Assembly: GCF_001274775.1 (NCBI RefSeq)
Contig: NZ_LGUE01000004.1
Span: forward strand, 232,163-296,162
Origin: Rossellomorea marisflavi
Lineage (GTDB): Bacteria; Bacillota; Bacilli; Bacillales; Bacillaceae_B
DNA: 64,000 bases
Direction: 5' to 3'
The translations under genes were made by a program, and so were the position numbers. Positions 23,279 through 31,943 of the stretch are shown here, in pieces (the first letter of the stretch is position 1; each line of letters opens with the position of its first letter). The notes beneath the pieces were generated by a model. It did no database searches. It was not told the origin of the DNA and saw only the letters and a list, made by a program, of their open reading frames with translations.

Positions 23279-25014
23279 CCGATCAGCTCCCTTTCCAGTT
23301 CGCTGTACTGAGCTTTGTACAGTTCATAGTATTTACCCCTCTGCATGAGGAGTTCTTCATGTGTTCCTTTTTCCGCGATGACCCCTTGATCGAGGAGGAT
23401 GATGACATCCGCCTTCCGCACCGTGACGAGACGGTGGGCGATCGTAATGGTCGTCCGTCCAGGGATCAGTTCTTCAAGGGAAGCCTGGACCCGTTCTTCG
23501 GTCTCGCCGTCCAATGAAGATGTGGCTTCATCAAAGATCAGGACGGGTGGCTGCCTCAGGATGGCACGGGCCATGGCGACGCGCTGGCGCTGCCCGCCTG
23601 AGAGCTTCAATCCACGCTCCCCGACGATGGTGTCATACTGCTCATCGAGGGACTCGATCAATTCCTTGAGTCCCGCGGCATCCACCGCCTGCTCGAGTTC
23701 CTCCTGCGTGGCGTCGGGCTTACCGTACAGCAGGTTCTGACGCAAGGTGCTGTTAAGCAGGAATGTTTCCTGAGATACGACCCCGACCTGCTGGCGGAAG
23801 CTGTTGCGATTGTACTCATATAAATTCTTGCCGTCGATCTCGACAGAGCCTTGATCCGGCTCATACAGACCGAGGAGGAGCTGGACAAGGGTACTCTTCC
23901 CTCCCCCGCTCGTGCCTACGATCCCGATATGGCTTCCGGGATTCAAGGAAACCGATACGCCCTTCAGCACCTGCTTGTCACTGCCAGGATACGAGAACCA
24001 TAGATTCGTAAGATCAATTTTCCCAACGACGTCCCCGAAGGCAGGAAGGTTCTCATCATGTTCTTCCGGCAGATCGAAATATTCATAGATCCGCTGAAGT
24101 GCCGGGATGGCCTGCTGGATCGTCAGGGCATGCTCCGCCATGGAACGCACGGGCTGGAACATGATGGGGATGAACGTCAGGCAGGCGACAAGGGTCCCGA
24201 CCGTGATGCTTCCCTTCCAGATGGCGAGGCCGCCGACCAGCATGACGACACCCGGTGCCGCGATATTGAACAGATTTCCGAGACGCCAGTTCACCTTTCC
24301 GATCAGGGCCGCACGGATGGAGAACGTCTTCCAATCGGAGAGCTTCTTCTCCTGCGCCCCCGTTTCCTGATCCTGCGTCTGATACGTCCGGACGAGCCGG
24401 ACGCTTTCGATGCTTTCCTGCAGGTGATTATACATGTCAGCGCTCATATCGCGCTGAATGGCACTCATCTTCCTCATCTTCGTCCCAAGAGTGAAGGACG
24501 GGATGATGTAGATGGCGAACACACAGAACATGACAATCGCCGCCGGCCAGAAGAGCACGAAGACGGCCGAGAATGCCGCCACCGCTCCGACCACCTGCTG
24601 GAGAATCCGCGGAACAACCGTGTTATTCAGGTTCTGGATCGACTCGACATCATGGGTGAGCCTGAAGAGCATATCTCCCCTCGGGGTTCTCGAGAAGAAT
24701 GACATCGGCGCGCGGTGCAGCTTCCGGAAGGCCCGGATCTGCATGTCGGTGATCACATCGAGGCCGATCTTCACCTGGACGAACTCCTGCATCGTCTCGA
24801 ATAGGGATTTCCCAAGGTAGGCACCGAGGACCCCGCCCGCCACCCATAGAAGGAGGGTAAGATCGCCGCCCACGATCACGTCATCCACAAGCTTCTTCAC
24901 AAGAACGGGCGGTGCGATGGTAAAAAGACCACCGATAATAGAAAAGATAAGAGCAATCAAAAGCATGCGCCAATAAGGCTTAAAATGATTCACTGTCGTG
25001 CGTACTAGATTCAT
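23275..25014 (-). CDS. ABC exporter half-transporter, subunit 1
   Basis: A 579-residue fused permease-ATPase, first gene of a two-gene operon. The membrane domain has six hydrophobic segments (about residues 15-290), with the usual coupling region MSFFSRTPRGDMLFRLTHDV. The ATPase has Walker A GTSGGGKST, signature LSGGQRQRVAMARAIL, Walker B VLIFDEATSSLD and switch IAHRL. The start ATG 25014 is preceded by GAGGAGGAAGC. It overlaps the second subunit by 4 bp. No regulator lies beside it. Confidence 0.87.
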   Translation of the reverse strand: MNLVRTTVNHFKPYWRMLLIALIFSIIGGLFTIAPPVLVKKLVDDVIVGGDLTLLLWVAGGVLGAYLGKSLFETMQEFVQVKIGLDVITDMQIRAFRKLHRAPMSFFSRTPRGDMLFRLTHDVESIQNLNNTVVPRILQQVVGAVAAFSAVFVLFWPAAIVMFCVFAIYIIPSFTLGTKMRKMSAIQRDMSADMYNHLQESIESVRLVRTYQTQDQETGAQEKKLSDWKTFSIRAALIGKVNWRLGNLFNIAAPGVVMLVGGLAIWKGSITVGTLVACLTFIPIMFQPVRSMAEHALTIQQAIPALQRIYEYFDLPEEHDENLPAFGDVVGKIDLTNLWFSYPGSDKQVLKGVSVSLNPGSHIGIVGTSGGGKSTLVQLLLGLYEPDQGSVEIDGKNLYEYNRNSFRQQVGVVSQETFLLNSTLRQNLLYGKPDATQEELEQAVDAAGLKELIESLDEQYDTIVGERGLKLSGGQRQRVAMARAILRQPPVLIFDEATSSLDGETEERVQASLEELIPGRTTITIAHRLVTVRKADVIILLDQGVIAEKGTHEELLMQRGKYYELYKAQYSELERELIG

Positions 25015-25140
25015 GGTGCTTCCTCCTCACAAAATACTATTTTATTACAATCGATGGGAATATTCACTATAAACTGAATCTTTTTATGATTAAAAATCAT
25101 TCGAAGCGTTTTCATGAGGAGAGGAATGGTGGAGGATAAT

Positions 25141-25168
25141 AGGAAAGGCAGGACCATGTCCTGCCTTT
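25141..25168 (-). terminator. Terminator of the ApbE/ferric reductase-like operon
   Basis: AAAGGCAGGAC and GTCCTGCCTTT form an 11-bp perfect stem around CAT, three bases after the stop of the leftward operon's last gene. Confidence 0.8.
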
Positions 25169-25170
25169 GA

Positions 25171-25710
25171 TCAGTGGGAGGAACGTGCATCCACAGGTTT
25201 ATTCTGCTTCCTTCGCCCTACAGTCATGTAGATCGTAGCAAACAGGACGAGAAGGAACGTGGATCCGTACATGGCTAGCGCCCATTCTTCCCTGCCTTCC
25301 GTCCCTATGAATAATCCATGGGCCCAGATCAACAGCCAGGACGGAAATGCAAGGTAATGGGCTTTCTTCCACGCTGCACGTCCGATCGTTTTCATGAAGT
25401 CGGACGTTACGATGACGATGAGCAGCAGATATAACCCGATTGTCCCAAACCCGCTCAGCACCGGCTCAAATGAAGAGGCAAACGGGATAAGGAGCCCTGT
25501 GAGGCTATACGGTTCATACGAATCGAAAAGCAGGAGGAATCCGTGTAGTCCACCGAGAAGGAGGGCGATCTGTCCGATCTGCTGATGGAATTGAAGCAGG
25601 AAGAATTTCTTCTTCGGCACTCCCCTCAGGATCCCGCCGAGCACCGACAGGGTCAGGAGAAGATAGGAAGTGAGTCCGAGGACCCTGATGCCGAACCAGA
25701 TCCAATTCAT
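25171..25710 (-). CDS. Ferric reductase-like transmembrane heme protein
   Basis: A 179-residue membrane protein with about five hydrophobic segments. Histidines on the membrane helices, in LLQFHQQIGQIALLLGGLHGFL (two His spaced 14 apart) and WKKAHYLAFPSWLLIWAHGLF (two His spaced 13 apart), fit the b-type heme ligand spacing of the ferric reductase/MsrQ/YedZ family. Its start overlaps the ApbE stop (25707-25710), and it closes a three-gene operon with a secreted acidic peptide and ApbE. A role in moving electrons across the membrane to a flavinylated or external acceptor is plausible. No cytoplasmic flavin domain is present. Confidence 0.78.
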   Translation of the reverse strand: MNWIWFGIRVLGLTSYLLLTLSVLGGILRGVPKKKFFLLQFHQQIGQIALLLGGLHGFLLLFDSYEPYSLTGLLIPFASSFEPVLSGFGTIGLYLLLIVIVTSDFMKTIGRAAWKKAHYLAFPSWLLIWAHGLFIGTEGREEWALAMYGSTFLLVLFATIYMTVGRRKQNKPVDARSSH

Positions 25711-26600
25711 CCCGCCACCTCCATTGCGCTGTAAAGGCCTTTATTTCCCCCGGCCGCCACGCGATCATCGTTCAGATAGACAAAGTAGGCGGCATCCGGG
25801 AATTTGGCTGCCTCCCGTTTCGCCTCTTCATAAGGAAGGATGCAGAAAAGCTTGGCGACCACCTCCGCCTCCATGGCAGAAGATGCGATCACGGTCGATT
25901 GCACGACGTCACTCGTGGCCACTTCGCCGGTCCGACCGTTCAGGATGTGGTGATAATCCTCTCCCTCATGGTTCCAGCGCCGATGATGGATGCCTGACGT
26001 TGCCATCGCCAGGTCTTCGATCACAAGCTTGATCATGTCTTTTCCCGGAAGCTTCGGGTGAGCGATGCCCACTCGCTGGCGACCGATGGCTACGAGATCG
26101 CCTCCCGCATTGACCAATGCCTCCGTGACTCCCTCACGAGTGAGCATCTCCCGTGCACGGTCTGCGATATATCCTTTCCCGAATCCACCAAAGTCGAAGT
26201 GAAAGTCTTCGAGCTTCATGATCCATTCCTTCGAAAGCCATTCCATCGGCTCATAAGTGAAGCCTCTTGTTGGTTCTCCGGACACTTCAGGTGCGTACGA
26301 CTCATGGAACGATGCTGTGTATCCGATCGCCTTCATTGATCGTCCCATGAACGGATTCACCATGTATCTGACCTTTCTTGTAAGGATGAGGGATTTCTCG
26401 AGAAGGTCCGCTATGGTTGCATCGAGAAATACTGGAACGTGTGCTGGTAGTTGGTTGAGCTCATCTACAGGATTCCCGGGTATGAAACGGCTGGCCCTCT
26501 CTTCGAATCCCTTGAACATGGCCTGAAGCTTTCTTTCCTGCTCAAGGGAGAGGCCGTTTGACATGATGGTTGCGTTCATGGCTGCGAATGTATGGGTCAT
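25707..26600 (-). CDS. apbE: ApbE family FAD:protein FMN transferase
   Basis: A 297-residue ApbE protein. Recognisable elements are the helix region with ERASRFIPGNPVDELNQL (about residues 34-51), DFGGFGKGYIADRAREMLTR (about 135-154) for flavin binding, LVNAGGDLVAIG (about 161-172), and DVVQSTVIASSAMEAEVVAK near the C-terminus with the conserved acidic residue for magnesium. ApbE attaches FMN covalently to Ser or Thr of secreted or membrane proteins. No signal peptide is seen at the chosen start, so it may act from inside or need a different start. It overlaps both neighbours by 4 bp. No FMN-binding-domain protein is encoded in the operon, so the target is unknown. Confidence 0.88.
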   Translation of the reverse strand: MTHTFAAMNATIMSNGLSLEQERKLQAMFKGFEERASRFIPGNPVDELNQLPAHVPVFLDATIADLLEKSLILTRKVRYMVNPFMGRSMKAIGYTASFHESYAPEVSGEPTRGFTYEPMEWLSKEWIMKLEDFHFDFGGFGKGYIADRAREMLTREGVTEALVNAGGDLVAIGRQRVGIAHPKLPGKDMIKLVIEDLAMATSGIHHRRWNHEGEDYHHILNGRTGEVATSDVVQSTVIASSAMEAEVVAKLFCILPYEEAKREAAKFPDAAYFVYLNDDRVAAGGNKGLYSAMEVAG

Positions 26601-26878
26601 CGCTTCGACACCCCCGAGCTGCCATGATCCTGACTGAATCCTTCGGACGGGGCCTGGAAGAATGCATCATCTTCGTCGTCATCATGGTCAAAGTTGAACT
26701 CTCCCCCATCTTCCCTTTCCTGGATCATCGACTGATCCCCGCTTCTTCCACCGTCATCAAATGACCCTTCCGCCGATGCACCGTTCACCTCTTGTGTGTG
26801 ATCCGCGACAAGACCGCCGAACGTCAAAAGTGACAGGGTCACCGTTGATATCACTGTCCATTTCACCTTTTTGGTCAT
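26597..26878 (-). CDS. Small secreted acidic protein of the ApbE operon
   Basis: A 93-residue protein with a Sec signal peptide (KKVKWTVISTVTLSLLTFGGLVA) and a very acidic, glycine- and serine-rich mature part (FDHDDDEDDAFFQ near residue 65). GGAGAATGAAGG precedes the ATG. It overlaps the apbE start by 4 bp. No domain is recognised. Its place ahead of apbE suggests a surface partner, perhaps a metal-binding or electron-accepting peptide. The usual flavinylation motif (D-x-x-S/T-G-A-T) is not present. Confidence 0.7.
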   Translation of the reverse strand: MTKKVKWTVISTVTLSLLTFGGLVADHTQEVNGASAEGSFDDGGRSGDQSMIQEREDGGEFNFDHDDDEDDAFFQAPSEGFSQDHGSSGVSKR

Positions 26879-26949
26879 CCTTCATTCTCCTTTATCATTG
26901 ATTAAGGATACTGTACGACGGAATGGTGAAAATTGAGTGAAAAGGCGGT

Positions 26950-27594
26950 TCAGATTGTTGAAGTCATCAAGACGCCGACGGGATCTGTCCCCGCGAGCGG
27001 TTCACGCTGCCGAACCTCCACCGACTCAAGGGACGATTCCTGTCCACGTGAAAGCTGGAGCTCCCAATCGGCTGTACGAATCAGGCAGGTTTCCCCCTTG
27101 TCCTCTGCTTCCGCTCCCAGAAGCTCTGCCAATGCCGAAAGCCTGCCTGGGCGGTCGATGTTCAGCTCAAGCCTTGCGAGTGAAGGGAATGCTTCCGACC
27201 GTACGGCTTCTTTTCTCCGCTGAAGCTCCACCCTGAATCTCCACGGGGTGGAAATGAAGGTCCTTCGTTCCCCTTCGTCCACCCTCCATCCGAGGAGAGA
27301 CGCATTTTTCAGCACTTCGTCATGCTCCAGATCGTCCATAAGGAATCCTATATGATCGAACCGGTCCCGCTTTCCCTGACCGAATGTGATGTTCACCTGC
27401 CCCTGCACCATTTCAATAATGCGGAATTGGACCTCTTCTTGCCTGAAATCTTCCCATTCGAGGGGCGGATTGAATTCCCGCATCTCCCCGTTTGCCCTTC
27501 CGATGCGCTGCCGCGTTTCAAACCCGATCCCTCGGTACCACGCTTCCATTTCTTCTACTTTATCCGTCCACCAATGATAATGAAAACATTTCAT
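26950..27594 (-). CDS. VOC-like (glyoxalase fold) protein
   Basis: A 214-residue protein with glyoxalase/VOC-type modules. The opening FHYHWWTDKVEEMEAWYRGIGFE (about residues 4-26) gives the beta-alpha start, and FDHIGFLMDDLE begins the second module. A second, more diverged VOC-like unit follows at about 130-210 (LARLELNIDRPGRLSALAELL). The start ATG 27594 follows GAGGAG at 9-nt spacing. Substrate is unknown. It lies between the two-component genes and the ApbE operon on the same strand, but gaps of about 70 and 125 bp with a terminator suggest separate units. Confidence 0.7.
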   Translation of the reverse strand: MKCFHYHWWTDKVEEMEAWYRGIGFETRQRIGRANGEMREFNPPLEWEDFRQEEVQFRIIEMVQGQVNITFGQGKRDRFDHIGFLMDDLEHDEVLKNASLLGWRVDEGERRTFISTPWRFRVELQRRKEAVRSEAFPSLARLELNIDRPGRLSALAELLGAEAEDKGETCLIRTADWELQLSRGQESSLESVEVRQREPLAGTDPVGVLMTSTI

Positions 27595-27691
27595 CTTTTT
27601 CATCTCCTCTACTACTATCAGCATATCGTTCTCTCACGCGACCTGCTTCGGCAAAGGGGTGGAAGAACCTCTACGACTTTAGGAGGAAAAA

Positions 27692-27723
27692 ACAAAAAGC
27701 CCCTCATCAATAGGAGCTTTCAG
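27692..27723 (-). terminator. Terminator of the two-component operon
   Basis: AAGCTCC-TATTGATGA-GGGGCTT forms a stem followed leftward by TTTGTTTTTT. It directly follows the histidine kinase stop. Confidence 0.75.
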
Positions 27724-29105
27724 TAGAAAAATGACATTGGACGTTCCGGCGGAAGTGGGATCACCACGCGGAATTCCGAACCTCCACCACTTTCACTTTG
27801 GACGGAAATCACACCTTCATGTCCCTCGACAATCCATTTGGCAATGGACAACCCGAGGCCATGACCGCCTTCTTTCCGTGTTCTTGCTTTATCCACACGA
27901 TAAAACCGGTCAAAGATGCGCAGCTGGTCTTCTTTCCCAATGCCGATTCCCGTATCTTGTACGGAAAGGATGAATGTCCTGCCAGAAGCGTTTTGGTCGA
28001 TCCTGCAGGAGAGGGTGACGCTTCCGCCTGAGGGCGTATACTTGATGCTGTTGTCCAAAAGGATATACAGAAGCTGTATCAGCTTGTCTCGATCCCCATG
28101 GATAGGGAGTTCTCTTGACGATTCAAGGCTGAGCGTAATTGATTTGTCCCGGGCCAGACGGTCGAAGGTTTGAAGGATCTTCTCTGCATCGGGTGCGAAG
28201 TCGAACTCTTCCTTTTTCAAGACCAGTCGGGCTTTTCCTTCATCATCTGAGCGTGCGAGGGTGAGAAGGTCGCCGATGAGGCGGTTCATCCTTTTCACCT
28301 CGGCTTTCAGTCCCTTGACCATTTTCCTTGTGAAGGGATCAGATTCTTCGTCCCCCATCTCGAGTGCTTCCACAGAGGACAGGATGACGCTCAAGGGCGT
28401 CCGGAGTTCGTGGGATGCATCCGCTACAAATTCCTGCTGTCGCCGGTAGGACTGCTGGATCGGGACGAGGGCGCGCTTCGACATGAGGTGACTGAGCCAG
28501 ACACCCAGGCTGATGAAGAGGACGGCAAGGGCACCAAAGACGAACAAGATCCATTTGAATAGACGGTAAAAGGAGGATATATCGAGGCCGATATACATCC
28601 TTCCCACCACCTCCCCTTGAGACGTGATGGGCTGGGACAGCATAAGGACCCTGAGATCGAAATCTTCATACCCTTCATTCTCCGTCACATCGATGGAGTC
28701 TTGCCGGATCTGGCGTTCATCCGGTTTCCAGTTGGACAGTTTATCGAGGAAGGTATCCCTGAGATCCGGATAGATTTCATTCGTTTGCAAGGGCTCCCCG
28801 TCACTGTCCAGGATATAATAGAACACCTGATTTTCGCTGAGGACGGAAGGTCGCTCCTCCCCCCTAGGTTCTCCGCGCCTGTGGGCACCTGCTTCCTGCA
28901 GTTCCTTGATCTCATGTTCCGCCAGGCCCTTGAGTTCCCGTTCCTGGTCGTAAAGCACGGTCTTATAAACGATGATCAAGGCCAACAGGATGAAGACCAC
29001 TAGAAAGGCTGTGATGATGACGCTATTGAACAGGGTGAGCTGCATCCGGGTTCTCGTGAACAAATCCCTTGATTCCCCCAGAGAAAAAATCGATTTACGT
29101 TTCAA
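27720..29105 (-). CDS. OmpR-type two-component sensor histidine kinase
   Basis: A 461-residue sensor kinase. Two membrane segments (about residues 22-50 and 184-206) bracket an extracytoplasmic domain of about 130 residues with an Arg-rich loop. The kinase core has VADASHELRTPLSVILSSVE (about 229-248, phosphoacceptor His 234), N box LLDNSIKYTPSGG, G1 VQDTGIGI, F box RFYRVDKAR and G2 GHGLGLSIAKWIVEGHEG. It overlaps the end of the response regulator gene by 11 bp, so the pair is co-translated. The stimulus is unknown. The ApbE/ferric reductase-like operon downstream is a possible target. Confidence 0.88.
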   Translation of the reverse strand: MKRKSIFSLGESRDLFTRTRMQLTLFNSVIITAFLVVFILLALIIVYKTVLYDQERELKGLAEHEIKELQEAGAHRRGEPRGEERPSVLSENQVFYYILDSDGEPLQTNEIYPDLRDTFLDKLSNWKPDERQIRQDSIDVTENEGYEDFDLRVLMLSQPITSQGEVVGRMYIGLDISSFYRLFKWILFVFGALAVLFISLGVWLSHLMSKRALVPIQQSYRRQQEFVADASHELRTPLSVILSSVEALEMGDEESDPFTRKMVKGLKAEVKRMNRLIGDLLTLARSDDEGKARLVLKKEEFDFAPDAEKILQTFDRLARDKSITLSLESSRELPIHGDRDKLIQLLYILLDNSIKYTPSGGSVTLSCRIDQNASGRTFILSVQDTGIGIGKEDQLRIFDRFYRVDKARTRKEGGHGLGLSIAKWIVEGHEGVISVQSESGGGSEFRVVIPLPPERPMSFFY

Positions 29106-29757
29106 TCCTGTACCCCACTCCCCTGACGGTTTCGATCAGGCCTTCCCCGATCTTCTTCCTTAATAATTTGACGGTGGCATCCACGGTCTTGTGTGAAACG
29201 TCGGAATCGATTCCCCATATCCGGTCGAGGAGAAGGTCCCGCGAGAGCGTGTGATTCTGATTGCGGACCAGCATGTCGAGGAGCTGGAATTCACGGGGAG
29301 TAAGGTAGATTTCCTCCCCGTTCCGCATGAGGCTGTGGCTCGTCCGGTTCAATGTGAATCCCCTGATGCCGATGGTTTCTGATTGAAGCGGGGCCAGATT
29401 CCGTCTGGACAGGGCTTTGAGCCTGGCATGAAGCTCTGCAATCTCAAAGGGTTTCACGAGATAATCGTCTGCACCCGCTTCGAATCCTTCTACACAATCC
29501 TCCACGCCGTCACGGGCCGTGAGCATGAGGATCGCACCTCCATAACCACCGGACCTGAGGCGACGGCAGATCTCGACGCCATTCCCTCCAGGCATCATCC
29601 AGTCCATGATGATCACATCATAATAGGAGGCAAGGGCATAGTCATGGGCCTCTTCCCCGCTGACCACCCAATCAATGCGCTCGATCCCCTTTTTCTTCAA
29701 TAAATGGACGATCAGCTCACCGAGTGTTTCATCGTCTTCTGCCAGTAAAATATGCAT
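29095..29757 (-). CDS. OmpR family response regulator
   Basis: A 220-residue response regulator. The receiver domain (1-118) has the acidic pocket EDD (7-9), phosphoacceptor Asp52 in IIMDWMMPGGNG, Thr in MLTARD and Lys in DDYLVKPFE. The DNA-binding winged helix (about 125-220) ends with VDATVKLLRKKIGEGLIETVRGVGYRIE (in two runs). ATG 29757 is chosen because AAAGGGGTGG stands just before it. Partner of the downstream histidine kinase. No clear direct-repeat binding site was found in front of its own gene. Confidence 0.88.
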   Translation of the reverse strand: MHILLAEDDETLGELIVHLLKKKGIERIDWVVSGEEAHDYALASYYDVIIMDWMMPGGNGVEICRRLRSGGYGGAILMLTARDGVEDCVEGFEAGADDYLVKPFEIAELHARLKALSRRNLAPLQSETIGIRGFTLNRTSHSLMRNGEEIYLTPREFQLLDMLVRNQNHTLSRDLLLDRIWGIDSDVSHKTVDATVKLLRKKIGEGLIETVRGVGYRIET

Positions 29758-29880
29758 ACCTGCCACCCCTTTGACCTTTTTTATCCAATGTAGCAAACAT
29801 AAATGAAAATTTGGTGAAAATGCAGGGATTTCTTCCTGTTATAATCAAAGCAAACTGCTTATCAAAAAGGAGGCATCCCA

Positions 29881-30295
29881 ATGGAGAAAGGTATGTTCAT
29901 CAGCATCCACCCAGAGTACTGCACCCTGTTATCCGAAGGCAAGAAGGTGCATGAATTCCGGAGCGTGAAACCGAAGCGGCAGACGGATTTCCTGTGGATC
30001 TATGAATCGGCTCCATCATCTGCCCTCACCTACATAGCCAGGACCACTACACCCGTTGAATTCCCGGATCAAGTGGAGGCTGGGGGATGGTGATGCGCGG
30101 TTCAACGAAGGTGGCACCAAGTACCGGTTCGCCTTCCCCATCCTAGAGCTATGGCGTCTGGAGGAACCGCTCCCTTTCGCCTATCTGAAGGAGCACTTCG
30201 GATTCCACGCTCCCCAGAGCTATGCCTATCTCGATCGCTACCCGGCCCTCGTCGATCTGGTACGCAGGGAATCAATCCTTGTGAAGATACGATGA
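29881..30295 (+). pseudogene. Frameshifted ASCH/PUA-like domain gene
   Basis: Frame one (29881-30093) starts with AAGGAGG and encodes GMFISIHPEYCTLLSEGKKV and EFRSVKPKRQTDFLWIYESA, the typical start of an ASCH-domain protein. It ends at a TGA within GGATGGTGATGC. Frame two, from about 30085 to 30295, continues the same protein: DARFNEGGTKYRFAFPILEL, then YLKEHFGFHAPQSYAYLDRY. One extra base near 30085-30095 (for example in GGATGGTGATG) explains the break. It is either an inactivated gene or a sequencing error. ASCH proteins bind RNA or modified nucleosides. Confidence 0.75.
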
Positions 30296-30299
30296 GGCA

Positions 30300-30731
30300 T
30301 CAGCGTCGCCATTCGTATAGAAGGTCAGGCAGCTGCTCTTCATTCTCATGCCCCCGGCCGATGATGCGGAAGCCGTGCTTTTCATAAAATCGCCTGGCTC
30401 CCTCATTCACTTCGAAGGTATAAAGGGTCAGGATGCCGGATGAGGCTTCCTTGGCACGTGTCAGGAGTGCCGTCCCGACGCCATTCCCGTGATGGTCGTT
30501 ATGGATATAAAGCTGACTGATCTCAGTCCTATTGTAGGCGATGATCCCGATCACCGATTCGTTTGAAAGGGCGATTTCTACATCATGGGTTGCGGGCAGG
30601 ATTTCATTCAGGAAATAGAGGTGCTCCTCGAAGGAATGGATGTCCTTTTGGCCGATGGCTGCTTCCTTGCTTTCCCTCCACATCTTGACGGTTTCCGGAC
30701 CGAATCCATGTTGATAAGGGATGATCTTCAT
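30300..30731 (-). CDS. GNAT family acetyltransferase
   Basis: A 143-residue GNAT protein. ISQLYIHNDHHGNGVGTALL (about residues 78-97) holds the Q/R-x-x-G-x-G/A acetyl-CoA loop as HHGNGVG, followed by LYTFEVNEGARRFYEKHGFRIIGRG at the C-terminal side. ATG 30731 follows AGAAGGGG; an in-frame start further up (30803) has no site. It is convergent with the frameshifted ASCH gene and divergent from the GTPase gene. Substrate is unknown. Confidence 0.8.
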   Translation of the reverse strand: MKIIPYQHGFGPETVKMWRESKEAAIGQKDIHSFEEHLYFLNEILPATHDVEIALSNESVIGIIAYNRTEISQLYIHNDHHGNGVGTALLTRAKEASSGILTLYTFEVNEGARRFYEKHGFRIIGRGHENEEQLPDLLYEWRR

Positions 30732-30836
30732 GACTGTTCCCCTTCTTCCTTTTTCCATCATTATACTACGTGGATAGAGGTCCGCGCTTCCGGCTTTCTC
30801 CACATTCTGCTACTATTAGGATAAGGAGTGATGAAC

Positions 30837-31829
30837 GTGTTTTCTTTTCATGATAAAGAATTCGAACAGGCCTACGACCAAGAAGTGAATGAAATCAACG
30901 CTCAGCTCGATAAGGAAATCGTCTTCGCCATGATCGGGGATGTGAACGCCGGCAAATCGTCGACGATCAACATGCTCATGGGCGATGAAGTCGCCAAGGT
31001 CGGCGCACAGCCCGGGGAGACTTCCCTCATCGAGAAGTACGCCTATACCGATAAGATCATCTTTGCCGATACACCCGGACTTGATGACATCAATCAGAAA
31101 AATTCCGCCGAAACGATGAAGTTCTATAAGGAAGCCGATGTGATCCTCTTCTTCCTGAATGCGGCCGGAACCGTGTTCTCTGAAGGAGAGCGGAAGACAT
31201 TCGAAGAGGTCCGCAAGATGAACCGGAACATCATCTTCGTGTTGAACAAGATCGATGCGGCAGAAGATATTCCCGGATTGGTGAAGTACATCCAGGATCA
31301 TACGAATTACCGCTACAAAGTGACGCCGATCTCTTCCAAGACAGGCGAGAATATGGAGATGCTCCGTGGTGCGATCCTCGACATCCTCAAGGAGAAAAAA
31401 AAAGATATCCTTTTCGCTAAACACCTGAAGGAAAAATCATCGACGGCGAATAAATGGATCATCGCAGCAGCAGGATCCTCCACGGCCATCGGTGCTTCTC
31501 CGATCCCAGGCTCCGACATGGTGCCCCTGACCGCCATCCAGGTCGGCATGATGGTCAAGCTCGCCACCCTTTACGATAAGCCCCTGACAAAGGACCGGGC
31601 GAAGGAGCTCACCATCGCCACCCTCACCGGCAACGTCGGAAAAACCCTGTTCCGCCAGATCGTCAAACTCGTCCCGGGAGCAGGAATGGCCGCAGGCGCA
31701 AGCATCGCAGGCGGCATGACCCTCGCCCTCGGGTACGCCATCAAATACGCGTACGAGAACGATATCGACCTGAATCCGAAAAGTTTGAGCAAATTGTATG
31801 AGATGTTTTCGAAGAAAAAAGAAGTGTAA
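30837..31829 (+). CDS. Era-like GTPase with C-terminal DUF697 domain
   Basis: A 330-residue GTPase. G1 is GDVNAGKSS (about residues 35-43), G3 DTPGLDD (about 76-82), G4 NKID (about 136-139), followed by a SSKTGENM-type G5. Residues about 205-320 are a hydrophobic, glycine-rich DUF697-like domain (GSSTAIGASPIPGSDMVPLT, then GAGMAAGASIAGGMTLALGY) that probably touches the membrane. AAGGAG at 30823-30828 is 8 nt before GTG 30837, whereas ATG 30831 is too close, so GTG is the likely start. Related proteins act in membrane or stress functions; the exact role is unknown. Confidence 0.82.
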   Translation: MFSFHDKEFEQAYDQEVNEINAQLDKEIVFAMIGDVNAGKSSTINMLMGDEVAKVGAQPGETSLIEKYAYTDKIIFADTPGLDDINQKNSAETMKFYKEADVILFFLNAAGTVFSEGERKTFEEVRKMNRNIIFVLNKIDAAEDIPGLVKYIQDHTNYRYKVTPISSKTGENMEMLRGAILDILKEKKKDILFAKHLKEKSSTANKWIIAAAGSSTAIGASPIPGSDMVPLTAIQVGMMVKLATLYDKPLTKDRAKELTIATLTGNVGKTLFRQIVKLVPGAGMAAGASIAGGMTLALGYAIKYAYENDIDLNPKSLSKLYEMFSKKKEV

Positions 31830-31832
31830 AGC

Positions 31833-31868
31833 AAAAAGAAGCACGGGCCACGGCCCGTGCTTCTTTTC
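31833..31868 (+). terminator. Terminator of the DUF697 GTPase gene
   Basis: AAGAAGCACGGGCC and GGCCCGTGCTTCTT form a 14-bp stem around AC, followed by TTCCG. Very strong hairpin immediately after the stop. Confidence 0.9.
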
Positions 31869-31903
31869 CGTTTCTATTGTATGGAGTTGGACGGTGCACA
31901 AGA

Positions 31904-31938
31904 AATGACGCATGAGAACAGTCCCCATGCGTCATTTT
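31904..31938 (-). terminator. Terminator of the old yellow enzyme gene
   Basis: AAATGACGCATG pairs with CATGCGTCATTT around GGGACTGTTCT in the leftward direction, six bases after the stop. Confidence 0.75.
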
Positions 31939-31943
31939 GGCAC

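Noticed and set aside
24058-24702. 214-codon rightward frame opposite the ABC exporter subunit
   Set aside because: Antisense to the membrane domain of an intact gene, composed mainly of Arg, Asp, His and Glu codons.
26597-26878. Flavinylation motif in the acidic secreted peptide (DGGRSGDQ)
   Set aside because: It lacks the Ala-Thr/Ser pair that ApbE targets share; resemblance is only the D-G...S-G spacing.
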